Part shown: piece by piece, positions 8,828-16,666 of the stretch
How positions within the stretch are numbered: the first letter of the stretch is position 1
Layout of the letters: each line of letters opens with the position of its first letter
Assembly: GCA_019635215.1 (NCBI GenBank)
Contig: JAHBZZ010000024.1
Span: 1-49,183, forward strand
DNA: 49,183 nucleotides
Direction of reading: 5' to 3'
Source of the DNA: Nitrosomonas sp.
GTDB taxonomy: Bacteria; Pseudomonadota; Gammaproteobacteria; Burkholderiales; Nitrosomonadaceae
The notes under the pieces: model-generated
The model's input: the letters and a program-made list of their open reading frames with translations, nothing else
Told to the model about the DNA's origin: nothing
Databases searched by the model: none
Position numbers and translations under genes: made by a program

Positions 8828-9595
8828 ATGATGAATTGTATTACTCCAGATTGGCCAGCACCGGATCATGTGAAAACTCTTTTTACTACGCGTTGTGGTG
8901 GCGTGAGTGACAACACCTGCGGTGCTTACGCATCATTGAATCTCGGTATGCATGTCAATGATAATCCGGATCATGTGTCGGCAAACCGGAAGTTATTGCG
9001 CCAATATCTACCGAGTGAACCGCAATGGTTTACGCAGGTTCATGGCAGTGATCATGTTTGGGTTGAACAGGCTGGTGGACTGTTACAGGCGGATGCGGCG
9101 TTAAGCCGCAGCCCTGGGGTTGTATGCGCAGTGATGGTCGCGGATTGTTTGCCCGTATATTTATGTGACGACGCAGGAACCGCCGTCGGTATCGTTCACG
9201 CCGGATGGCGTGGACTTTCAGCCGGAATTGTCGAGAAATCTGTTGCTGCGATGCACATCGAACCCGGCAGGATCATGGCTTGGCTGGGGCCTGCCATTGG
9301 TCCGGCGCATTTTGAAATTGGCGATGAGGTCAGAACAATTTTCATTGATCATGATCCGCATGCTGCGCGGGCCTTCAGATCTGTGGGAGATACCGTAATA
9401 CAACCGCAGCAAAAGTGGTATGCGGATATTTTCCAACTGGCTCGATTTCGTTTGATAAATGCAGGTGTCAGCCGGATTTACGGTGGCGGCGTGTGTACTT
9501 ACAGCGACCCGGTACGATTCTTTTCTTATCGCCGAGATGGCAAAACTGGCCGTATGGCCGCACTGATCTGGCTCGAAAAAACTTGTAAGCGTTGA
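8828..9595 (+). CDS. pgeF: peptidoglycan editing factor PgeF (YfiH/DUF152, laccase-domain protein)
   Basis: A 255-residue cytoplasmic protein of the copper/zinc-binding DUF152 family. Members have been described as purine nucleoside phosphorylase/adenosine deaminase-type enzymes and, in E. coli, as editing UDP-MurNAc precursors that carry a wrong first amino acid. Metal ligands are in place: H72 in QVHGSDHV, C107 in VADCLPV and H124 in VHAGWRG. The GPAIGP and FSYRRDG motifs complete the fold. Two adjacent in-frame ATG codons at 8828 and 8831 are both plausible starts. Its end nearly abuts the upstream region of the ZIP transporter gene. Confidence 0.9.
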   Translation: MMNCITPDWPAPDHVKTLFTTRCGGVSDNTCGAYASLNLGMHVNDNPDHVSANRKLLRQYLPSEPQWFTQVHGSDHVWVEQAGGLLQADAALSRSPGVVCAVMVADCLPVYLCDDAGTAVGIVHAGWRGLSAGIVEKSVAAMHIEPGRIMAWLGPAIGPAHFEIGDEVRTIFIDHDPHAARAFRSVGDTVIQPQQKWYADIFQLARFRLINAGVSRIYGGGVCTYSDPVRFFSYRRDGKTGRMAALIWLEKTCKR

Positions 9596-9654
9596 TTTTT
9601 CTAGGTCAGAAATGCGCAACAGCGTATAATCGCGCCTTTCCGTTTGAATTGTTT

Positions 9655-10455
9655 ATGTCAACACTTTATTGGATCATTCTTGCCAGCTTTGTCGGTGGTG
9701 TGCTGAGTTTGCTGTTTGCGGCTATGCTGACGCTCAATACGCGTACAGCGTGGGTTTCAAAACTGGTTTCTTTCGCTATTGGCGCGCTGCTGGGCGCCGC
9801 ATTCCTGAGTACGCTGCCAGAAGCTTTTGAGCTTTCCGAAGATCCGGGCCAGGTTACCCTCATGGTACTCATCGGCATTTTATTGTTTTTTATTCTGGAA
9901 AAACTGGTGCTATGGCGGCACTGTCATCTGGAAGATTGTGAAGCGCACGATCCGTCGGTTGCCGTGGCTGCCACGGCCCATCATGATCATGGCCACGATT
10001 ACGGACGCAGCGGCATGATGATTATGGTTGGCGATACTTTCCATAATTTTGTCGATGGCATTCTTATCGCGGCTGCTTTCATGGTCGATGTGCAGCTTGG
10101 CATCATTACATCCATCGCGATCATCACACATGAAATACCACAGGAAGCGGGTGATTTCATCATCCTGCTCAATTCCGGTTATACCCGTGGCAAGGCTTTT
10201 CTGATGAATCTGCTGTCAAGTTTTGCAACCCTGGTCGGCGGTGTACTGGCCTATTTGATGCTTGATACGCTGGATTTCCTCATTCTGCCGTTATTGAGCC
10301 TGGCTTCGGCGAGTATGATCTACGTTGCCTTGTCTGATCTGATTCCCGGTTTACATAAACGCCCTGAGATCGGTGCGACGGTTCAGCAAGTCAGTTTAAT
10401 TCTACTTGGCATCGGCATGATCTGGTTTGTGGGTTTGTTTGCATCCGGACACTGA
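9655..10455 (+). CDS. ZIP family metal cation transporter
   Basis: A 266-residue inner-membrane protein of the ZIP (Zrt/Irt-like) family, which imports zinc or other divalent cations. About eight hydrophobic segments are present, with a histidine-rich cytoplasmic loop (HHDHGHDYGR) near residues 103-112. The transmembrane metal-site motifs follow: HNFVDG in the fourth helix and HEIPQEAGDF in the fifth. The start at ATG 9655 places the first helix (LYWIILASFVGGVLSLLF) at the N-terminus. An upstream in-frame start at 9592 would add a non-hydrophobic leader and overlap pgeF. A TATAAT at 9625-9630 lies 25 bases before the chosen start. Confidence 0.9.
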   Translation: MSTLYWIILASFVGGVLSLLFAAMLTLNTRTAWVSKLVSFAIGALLGAAFLSTLPEAFELSEDPGQVTLMVLIGILLFFILEKLVLWRHCHLEDCEAHDPSVAVAATAHHDHGHDYGRSGMMIMVGDTFHNFVDGILIAAAFMVDVQLGIITSIAIITHEIPQEAGDFIILLNSGYTRGKAFLMNLLSSFATLVGGVLAYLMLDTLDFLILPLLSLASASMIYVALSDLIPGLHKRPEIGATVQQVSLILLGIGMIWFVGLFASGH

Positions 10456-10486
10456 TTCCACAGGTTTATTATCTATTATCGGATAG

Positions 10487-10514
10487 CTTGCGCCTGAGCT
10501 GGCAAGGTTTTTTA
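10487..10514 (+). terminator. probable rho-independent terminator of the ZIP transporter gene
   Basis: CTTGC at 10487-10491 pairs with GCAAG at 10502-10506 around a 10-base loop and is followed by a run of T. The position, 30 bases after the ZIP stop codon and between convergent genes, supports termination. The stem is short, so strength is uncertain. Confidence 0.5.
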
Positions 10515-10533
10515 AACGATGTATGTGTATATG

Positions 10534-11031
10534 CTAACGGGGTGTTCGGGCAAGCAGGATAGAGATCGACAGTAATCCAAACCCCGCAAGTGCCAATAAT
10601 GACCAATCCGGTATAGCCAGCGATAAAAATTCCCAGTCAACATCAGTGCAATCGCCATTGGCTTCAAACATACCCGGCCACCAGCGGGCAAATGGCAGGG
10701 CATTGAGCAACGCTTCTTCCGGACTGATGCCGCATTCAAACGATTCAGGATAGCGTATCAGCCAGGATTGACGGAATGCGACAACGGCTCCCGTCCATGC
10801 GAAAACTGTCATAAAAAAACCATATATCCTACGTCCGATTACTTGGGGATTGTGCAGGAACGTAACCAATGCGGTTAGCCCAAGCATCCAGTAAGCCAGA
10901 CGTTGTGCTACACAGAGCGGGCATGGCGGCAGGTTCTCGACATGTTGCAGGTATTGCGCATAGCCGAGCAGCGCAACACAACCTAAGAATATCCATAGAA
11001 AAATCAGTCGCATGTTTTTCTGAAATAACAT
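10534..11031 (-). CDS. dsbB: disulfide bond formation protein B
   Basis: A 165-residue inner-membrane protein with four hydrophobic helices that re-oxidises DsbA and transfers electrons to quinone. Both periplasmic cysteine pairs are present: C37 and C40 in PPCPLC, and C100 and C128 in the second loop. The arginine after the first pair (AQR) fits the quinone-interacting position. Either M1 or M7 (11013) could be the start; both leave the first helix intact. It is convergent with the ZIP gene. No dsbA is in the window. Confidence 0.92.
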   Translation of the reverse strand: MLFQKNMRLIFLWIFLGCVALLGYAQYLQHVENLPPCPLCVAQRLAYWMLGLTALVTFLHNPQVIGRRIYGFFMTVFAWTGAVVAFRQSWLIRYPESFECGISPEEALLNALPFARWWPGMFEANGDCTDVDWEFLSLAIPDWSLLALAGFGLLSISILLARTPR

Positions 11032-11451
11032 AAATTAATTTATTTTACACTAGCCAGTGTTTCGAATTACACGGTTTCATTGAAATTAGGTTTGTCCGTG
11101 CAAGTGTTGATTGTGTTCTATGGTGTAAAGAAAAAAGGTGGCTATTTGCATCGAAAAATCGAAAAAATATCACCGGGGAACATTTTCCGATTTAAAATGG
11201 CGCGTGATCCGCATTGCTTTCCTGTCGGGAAAATAAGGGGATATCAAAAGCAATTGTAAGCAAAAATTAAACAAATTCGGCATGTGCGGTTCGTTTTTTT
11301 AAGCTATCGTGCAGATTCCTGGTATCTGATGGATTTTCTTTGTTTTCTATACTCTGAAATCAAGTGGTTATTTGTCTTGATCGGATTTAACGTATGGCTT
11401 GCACGCGCAGCACGGCTTGTTTCTTTGAATCGCATGCAATAGAGGAATAAT
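11032..11451. other. divergent intergenic region between dsbB and the lipase gene
   Basis: About 420 bases without a supported gene. It must hold the promoters of dsbB (leftward) and of the lipase-like gene (rightward). It is AT-rich and contains short A-runs such as CGAAAAATCGAAAAAAT near 11154-11170, but no operator, riboswitch or RNA gene that I can recognise. Confidence 0.5.
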
Positions 11452-12681
11452 ATGAAAAAAACACGACACCTTGGTTTTATATACTTTTTGGCTGTTATGT
11501 GCTGCTTCCTGCTGAATCCGGGAATAATCTATGCAGATAAGGTTGAATGCGCTGAACAAGCCGCATTCGCTGCATTCCTGGAAGAAAGCAGTTTACTTTG
11601 TTTACAGAAAATAGCCATTAAGGAATCACCTGGTAGTGAGTTCTATAAAGCATCGCTGCAATGGTCAGGGCCGGATAAACCGGATGAATTCAGATTGCTG
11701 AATGTCGAAGGGGACCTTGCAGGGGGTACGGGCAGTCCGGTTTTTTCAACAGAAAATGGCACATTAATACTATCCAAAGTCGATATTCCCAAAATCTTTG
11801 GTACCGAGCGCTATGTTGCCTATCTTACGCTGGCGGATCAGAGTGATCTTTCCATATTCAAACTGACTTCCGTAACGGTTTATATCAATCCCGATTATGT
11901 ACCACAAGTGACCTGGAAACCTTACGGCATGCTTGCGACAGATGAACGGTATGCGGTTGACGTATTGGGCCGTTCGATTCCTTTCGCCAGACTGGCTGAC
12001 GCGGTATACGATTTTGACAACACGATTGTGGATCAGTGGGTGTTAATCGATACAAAAGACAAGAGCTCGGGTATGCAGGCCGCTGTCTATTCCAACGAGG
12101 AAACCGGCGAATTGACTCTGGCATTTCGCGGGACGGAAACTTGCGATATTCCCTGTTCACTCCGTGAAACAGCTGAATTTTTGCGTGATGCCGCTGCGGA
12201 TGGCATGCTTTCACTCGGGTTGGTGCACGGGCAGTTTAAAGATGCCGTGCGGTACACGCAGGATGTTATCGACAACCTTGCGCAGGGACGGAAAATTATC
12301 GTGACAGGGCATTCACTCGGTGGCGGACTGGCACAAGCTGTCGGTGCAGCATTCGGACTGGAAACCTATGCGTTCAATTCTGCGCCCGTTCCGGATGATT
12401 TTTTCAAGAAATACCCACCTGTCCTGCCAGCGGAAATACTCAACGAGATGATGCATGTTATCGCCGATATTCACGACCCGGTTTCCAATACCGATGAAAC
12501 TGGCAAGTTTTACGTCAATGCCAGTCATGCTTCGGTATTACTGCAGTTTGATTTTGATTCGAAAGAAGTGTTGCCTGTGGAACGCAAAAAACTCGATGAT
12601 CTGAGATTTAACCGTCACAGCATGACACGACTGCTTGAAAATGCCGTATCTTTGTTATCGATTTACCAGGATGGCTGGTAA
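11452..12681 (+). CDS. exported lipase class 3-type alpha/beta hydrolase
   Basis: A 409-residue protein with an N-terminal signal peptide (lysine-rich start, hydrophobic core, cleavage near IIYA-D at residues 26-29). The C-terminal half is an alpha/beta hydrolase resembling lipase 3/DUF2974 proteins: an AFRGTE oxyanion segment near residues 224-229 and a GHSLGGG nucleophile elbow with S288. D342 in the DIHDP segment and H389 in NRHS could complete a triad. The N-terminal 140 residues look like a separate beta-rich region without a recognised family. It is probably an exported esterase or phospholipase; the substrate is unknown. An AGGAATA ribosome site lies just before the ATG. Confidence 0.8.
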   Translation: MKKTRHLGFIYFLAVMCCFLLNPGIIYADKVECAEQAAFAAFLEESSLLCLQKIAIKESPGSEFYKASLQWSGPDKPDEFRLLNVEGDLAGGTGSPVFSTENGTLILSKVDIPKIFGTERYVAYLTLADQSDLSIFKLTSVTVYINPDYVPQVTWKPYGMLATDERYAVDVLGRSIPFARLADAVYDFDNTIVDQWVLIDTKDKSSGMQAAVYSNEETGELTLAFRGTETCDIPCSLRETAEFLRDAAADGMLSLGLVHGQFKDAVRYTQDVIDNLAQGRKIIVTGHSLGGGLAQAVGAAFGLETYAFNSAPVPDDFFKKYPPVLPAEILNEMMHVIADIHDPVSNTDETGKFYVNASHASVLLQFDFDSKEVLPVERKKLDDLRFNRHSMTRLLENAVSLLSIYQDGW

Positions 12682-12713
12682 TCGTTGGAATTACAACGAT
12701 CTAGCCTCTACAT

Positions 12714-14594
12714 ATGACCACTGAACAGTTACTTATAGTCGGTTTTCTGCTGGTGACAGCGGTTGCTTTTCTGTGGGGGCGCTGGCGTCATGATCTGGTA
12801 GCTGTCTGCGTGTTGCTGGCGTGCGTCATGACAGGGCTTGTCAGTCATGCGGATGCATTCAGCGGTTTCAGTCACCCAGCAGTCATTACTGTGGCGTGCA
12901 TTCTGATTTTGAGCGCCGGACTGCAGAATTCGGGCGCTGTTGATGGATTGACTCGCTGGATAATCCCGGCGACAGCGGGGCCGGTACTGTCGATCGCTGC
13001 GTTGACCGGCTTGGCGGCCATTCTTTCCGGTTTTATGAATAATGTCGGCGCGTTGGCGCTATTGATTCCGGTTGCGCTACAGATGGCGTCACGGTTGGAA
13101 ATGCCACCCGGCCGGATTTTGATGCCGCTGGCATTTGCGTCCATTCTGGGCGGCATGACAACATTGATCGGCACGCCACCGAATCTGATCGTATCCGGTA
13201 TGCGCGCGGAAATGACCGATGCCGGTTATTTCTCCATGTTCGACTTTACGCCGGTGGGATTGGCCGTGGCTGCGGGAGGGGTATTGTTCATCATTTCTCT
13301 CGGGTGGCGTCTTGTTCCGGTGCGCAGGCAGGCAGCTAGTGACAGTTTTGATCTCAGCGCATATCTGACGGAAGTGCGGATTCCCGTTGACAGTAAAGCA
13401 GAAGGCATGCGACTGCATGAAATCGAAACGGCATTGGATGCTGTCGACGCGCAGGTTGTCGGTCTGGTGCGCAATGACGTCCATCTTGCACCTGCTGGAA
13501 TGAACCGGAAAATTGTTTCAGGTGATATCCTGATTATCGAGGCTGAGGCCGAATCACTGGCCAAAGCATTATCGAGTCTCGGTCTGGAGCTGGAAGAAGC
13601 GAAAACTGCGGAAGCTGAGACCGAAGAAGATGACACCGGAAATGATGATAGTGCTGCTGATCAACAACTAAGAAAAAAAGAAGAAAGGATATCAAAAGAA
13701 TCGGCTACGGGTGATCGTGAACACGCGCCGCTGTCTGGTGAAATCAGACTGGCAGAGTATGTGGTTTTACCCGCTTCACCTTTGGTCAATCGCTCACCCA
13801 AGACGATAGAACTGCGCACACGTTACGGCATTAATCTGCTCGCGCTGTCACGCGCAGGTGGTCGTACAGCCGCGCGTCTGCGCACAATTCGCTTTAGAGC
13901 CGGTGATGTTCTGATGCTGCAGGGGTTATCCGAGGCGATGACAGAGTTTGCCGATAACATGGGCTGCGTGCCGCTGGCGGAAAGAACACTGCGTATTCCT
14001 GACAAGCGTAAGGCGTTGCTTGCCGGTTCTATTATGGCGTTGGCTATTGCCGTTATCGTGGCGGGTATGTTACCGCCAGCCATTGCGTTTTTGTGCGGTG
14101 TGCTGGCGATCGCACTCTTTCAGATCGTATCGCTGCGTTCGCTGTATCAAGTCATTGACTGGCCTGTTATTGTCCTGCTGGCGGCGTTGATCCCTGTGGC
14201 CGGCGCGATGCAAAGCACTGGTGTGGCAGATCTGATAGCGCGTGTCATTCTGGAAAATTTTGCGCAGGGTCATGCAATCATCACCTTGGGCGTGATTCTG
14301 GTGGTGACCATGACGCTTTCGGATTTAATGAACAACGCGGCAACAGCAGCCGTAATGTGTCCTATTGCACTCGGCGCAGCGAATCAGTTAGGTGCGAATC
14401 CGGATGCTTTTCTGATGGCGGTGGCAATTGGTGCGTCATGTGCATTCCTAACGCCGATCGGCCATCAGAATAATACCTTGATTCTCGGGCTTGGCGGATT
14501 CCGTTTTGGCGATTACTGGCGTCTGGGGTTGCCGCTGGAAGTCCTGGTTGTCGCGATCAGTATGCCGATGCTGTTATGGATTTGGCCGTTATAA
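12714..14594 (+). CDS. SLC13/DASS-type permease with two RCK_C (TrkA-C) domains
   Basis: A 626-residue inner-membrane transporter with two hydrophobic halves (about residues 5-205 and 435-626), each with an NN-containing motif: GFMNNVGALALLIP near 105 and LMNNAATAAVMCP near 540. The GTPPNLI motif near residue 153 is typical of the sodium:anion symporter/ArsB-like group. Between the halves are two RCK_C domains (about 215-295 and 342-425) joined by a highly charged linker rich in E, D and K (about 296-340). Related proteins carry dicarboxylates, sulfate or other anions, and the substrate is not determinable. It starts 32 bases after the lipase stop. Confidence 0.87.
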   Translation: MTTEQLLIVGFLLVTAVAFLWGRWRHDLVAVCVLLACVMTGLVSHADAFSGFSHPAVITVACILILSAGLQNSGAVDGLTRWIIPATAGPVLSIAALTGLAAILSGFMNNVGALALLIPVALQMASRLEMPPGRILMPLAFASILGGMTTLIGTPPNLIVSGMRAEMTDAGYFSMFDFTPVGLAVAAGGVLFIISLGWRLVPVRRQAASDSFDLSAYLTEVRIPVDSKAEGMRLHEIETALDAVDAQVVGLVRNDVHLAPAGMNRKIVSGDILIIEAEAESLAKALSSLGLELEEAKTAEAETEEDDTGNDDSAADQQLRKKEERISKESATGDREHAPLSGEIRLAEYVVLPASPLVNRSPKTIELRTRYGINLLALSRAGGRTAARLRTIRFRAGDVLMLQGLSEAMTEFADNMGCVPLAERTLRIPDKRKALLAGSIMALAIAVIVAGMLPPAIAFLCGVLAIALFQIVSLRSLYQVIDWPVIVLLAALIPVAGAMQSTGVADLIARVILENFAQGHAIITLGVILVVTMTLSDLMNNAATAAVMCPIALGAANQLGANPDAFLMAVAIGASCAFLTPIGHQNNTLILGLGGFRFGDYWRLGLPLEVLVVAISMPMLLWIWPL

Positions 14595-14673
14595 TGATGG
14601 CAAAACAGATTACGAATTCAGTCTCTGTACAGAAAAAGCCAGAAAGGTGGCTGGGAAAACCCGGGAATTTTCG

Positions 14674-16518
14674 ATGTCTTCAGTTACAAGAATAATTATT
14701 TTCTGGGCGCTGTCGGTCGGGTGGCTGATTTTTGCCTATCATGTGGGCGGTATGATACCCGATCAGCAGTTATGGTTTGCTTTACTGGTGACATTTCTGT
14801 TCGCCATGCCATTGTATATGGCAGCAACTTATGCGGTGACCATCCGGCGCATTCATCGTGCTAACCAATTCCGTAATCTGGGCATTCTGTATTGGTTTCT
14901 GAATAAACGCATTCTGCCTTATATCGGTTGGGCGCTGTGGTCTGTTGCATTTGCGTTTCTACTGTTGTTTTATCTCGGCGTTACGCAAAAACTGGAATGG
15001 ATCGTTTTTCTGCTGACTGTGCCGGTATTTACCTGCTTTTATAGTGTTCTCAGACCGCTAGCGGCGCGTGAATTCAGACCGTATATCGCATTGCATAAAT
15101 CATTGGTCTGGACGCGCTGGGCGACAGCATTATCAATGGCGGCGTTTTATGTGTTATACGTCAAGCTAGCAAGCGATTATCAGCCTTATGAAACGTTATC
15201 CGAAGCGATTCAGGCGCGCAGTGTCGGTGTCGACGGTGCAAGCCGAAGTATTCTGATACTGGAGACCCTGCGGTTACTGGGCTTTGTCGAAGGACTGAAA
15301 GCCTATGCCCTCGGCGGTCTGCATTCAATCAGCGCCATGCTCTTCCTGATTTTTATTTTTCTGGGCAGTGCGGTACTTTTTTATAATATTGCGTTGTCCA
15401 TTTCGAGCTTTATGGTGCCGTTGTCAGAATACCGCAGGGTATTCGCACCGTTGCAGGATGTCGATCGGCCGGCGCGTGTTCCGGCTAGAACCATCGCGCT
15501 TGCGTCTGCGTTATTGACCTTTTTTGCGCTGTTCATCTATGTGCCTTCGACGCTGTATATGGATGCCTGGCTGCGTGCTCAACCGCAGGTCGTAGAACAC
15601 ATCAAGGAAACACAGGTTACTGTTGCCACAAAAATAGAAATTCTCGAAAAAATCGGCGACGAATATTACAAACCGGGCACCATAGAACTCACCCGGCAAG
15701 CATATCTTGAGGTCGTTCACGGGCTGGAAACCTCGATTGAGGAACTCAGAAAAACCACCGATCAGGGGTTTATGATGATGGCGCATAACGTGGACGAGTA
15801 TCTCGATTGGTATTACAGCCTACCCGGTGAATATGAACGCATTGTGGCATTGGCCACCGGTAAATTGGAAAACTGGATGATCGAGAAACTTGAGTCTTAT
15901 CTCACGCGGGGTAATGCTTTTGGACCGGTACAGCAATCCATCGAAGACGCCCTGCGTAAAAACGAACAGTTGCGCGCCGAATATCTGGAAAAGGTAAACC
16001 AGATACTGACCGAAAATCAAATCGAACCCAGCACACCCCAACCCCAGGTGATTCAGTATTCACCGCTCGACGCCATCAAGGAGCCGCCCAGCAACAGTGT
16101 TATTGTCAATCTGGAGAATCGCCTGCTGATCTCCGGCGGCATCGGCGCGGCAGGCGCGATTACCGGTGCGATTGCAGGCAAGATCACCGGCAAAGTCATT
16201 GCCAAAGGCGCCATCAGCCTCGGCGCCAAAGCGCTTGTCAAAGTGGCCGCAGGTAAAGCCGCTAGCGTTGTCGGCGGTGCTACGGCGGGCGCTGCAAGCG
16301 GCGCAGCCATCGGTTCCATTTTTCCCGGTATAGGTACGGCCATCGGAGCAGCCCTCGGCGGTATCATCGGCGGCCTGACCGTAGGGCTTGGTGTTGAGCA
16401 TTTATTGTTAAAACTTGAAGAACATTACTCCCGCGATGAGTTTAAACAGCAAATTCTTGAAGCCATCGAAGAAGCGCGGCTGGAATTCGAAGCATCGCTG
16501 GAGTTGAACAGCAGGTAA
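14674..16518 (+). CDS. large membrane protein of unknown function with glycine-zipper C-terminus
   Basis: I do not recognise a named family. From ATG 14674 the protein is about 614 residues; an upstream in-frame ATG at 14491 overlaps the permease and adds a non-hydrophobic leader. The N-terminal third has about six hydrophobic segments (near residues 5-25, 32-52, 83-105, 110-130, 150-165 and 222-250) and another near 290. A long charged, probably helical, region at about 315-440 follows. The last 110 residues are an alternating Gly/Ala segment with repeated GxxxG spacing, ending in a charged helix. Glycine zippers pack membrane helices or form pores. The start is 80 bases after the SLC13 gene. 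Confidence 0.6.
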   Translation: MSSVTRIIIFWALSVGWLIFAYHVGGMIPDQQLWFALLVTFLFAMPLYMAATYAVTIRRIHRANQFRNLGILYWFLNKRILPYIGWALWSVAFAFLLLFYLGVTQKLEWIVFLLTVPVFTCFYSVLRPLAAREFRPYIALHKSLVWTRWATALSMAAFYVLYVKLASDYQPYETLSEAIQARSVGVDGASRSILILETLRLLGFVEGLKAYALGGLHSISAMLFLIFIFLGSAVLFYNIALSISSFMVPLSEYRRVFAPLQDVDRPARVPARTIALASALLTFFALFIYVPSTLYMDAWLRAQPQVVEHIKETQVTVATKIEILEKIGDEYYKPGTIELTRQAYLEVVHGLETSIEELRKTTDQGFMMMAHNVDEYLDWYYSLPGEYERIVALATGKLENWMIEKLESYLTRGNAFGPVQQSIEDALRKNEQLRAEYLEKVNQILTENQIEPSTPQPQVIQYSPLDAIKEPPSNSVIVNLENRLLISGGIGAAGAITGAIAGKITGKVIAKGAISLGAKALVKVAAGKAASVVGGATAGAASGAAIGSIFPGIGTAIGAALGGIIGGLTVGLGVEHLLLKLEEHYSRDEFKQQILEAIEEARLEFEASLELNSR

Positions 16519-16666
16519 TCGTCTGCCTTAGTGTTATCCACAGAATCTGTGAATAGCGTTAAAAGAATAGCATCGATGTACACTGAAATCCGCGTCGATG
16601 CGTGTGTAACTGCAGCAATGGTTATGATGCCGGTCATGGCGGTGATCAGCGGTATGCGCGAAGGAA

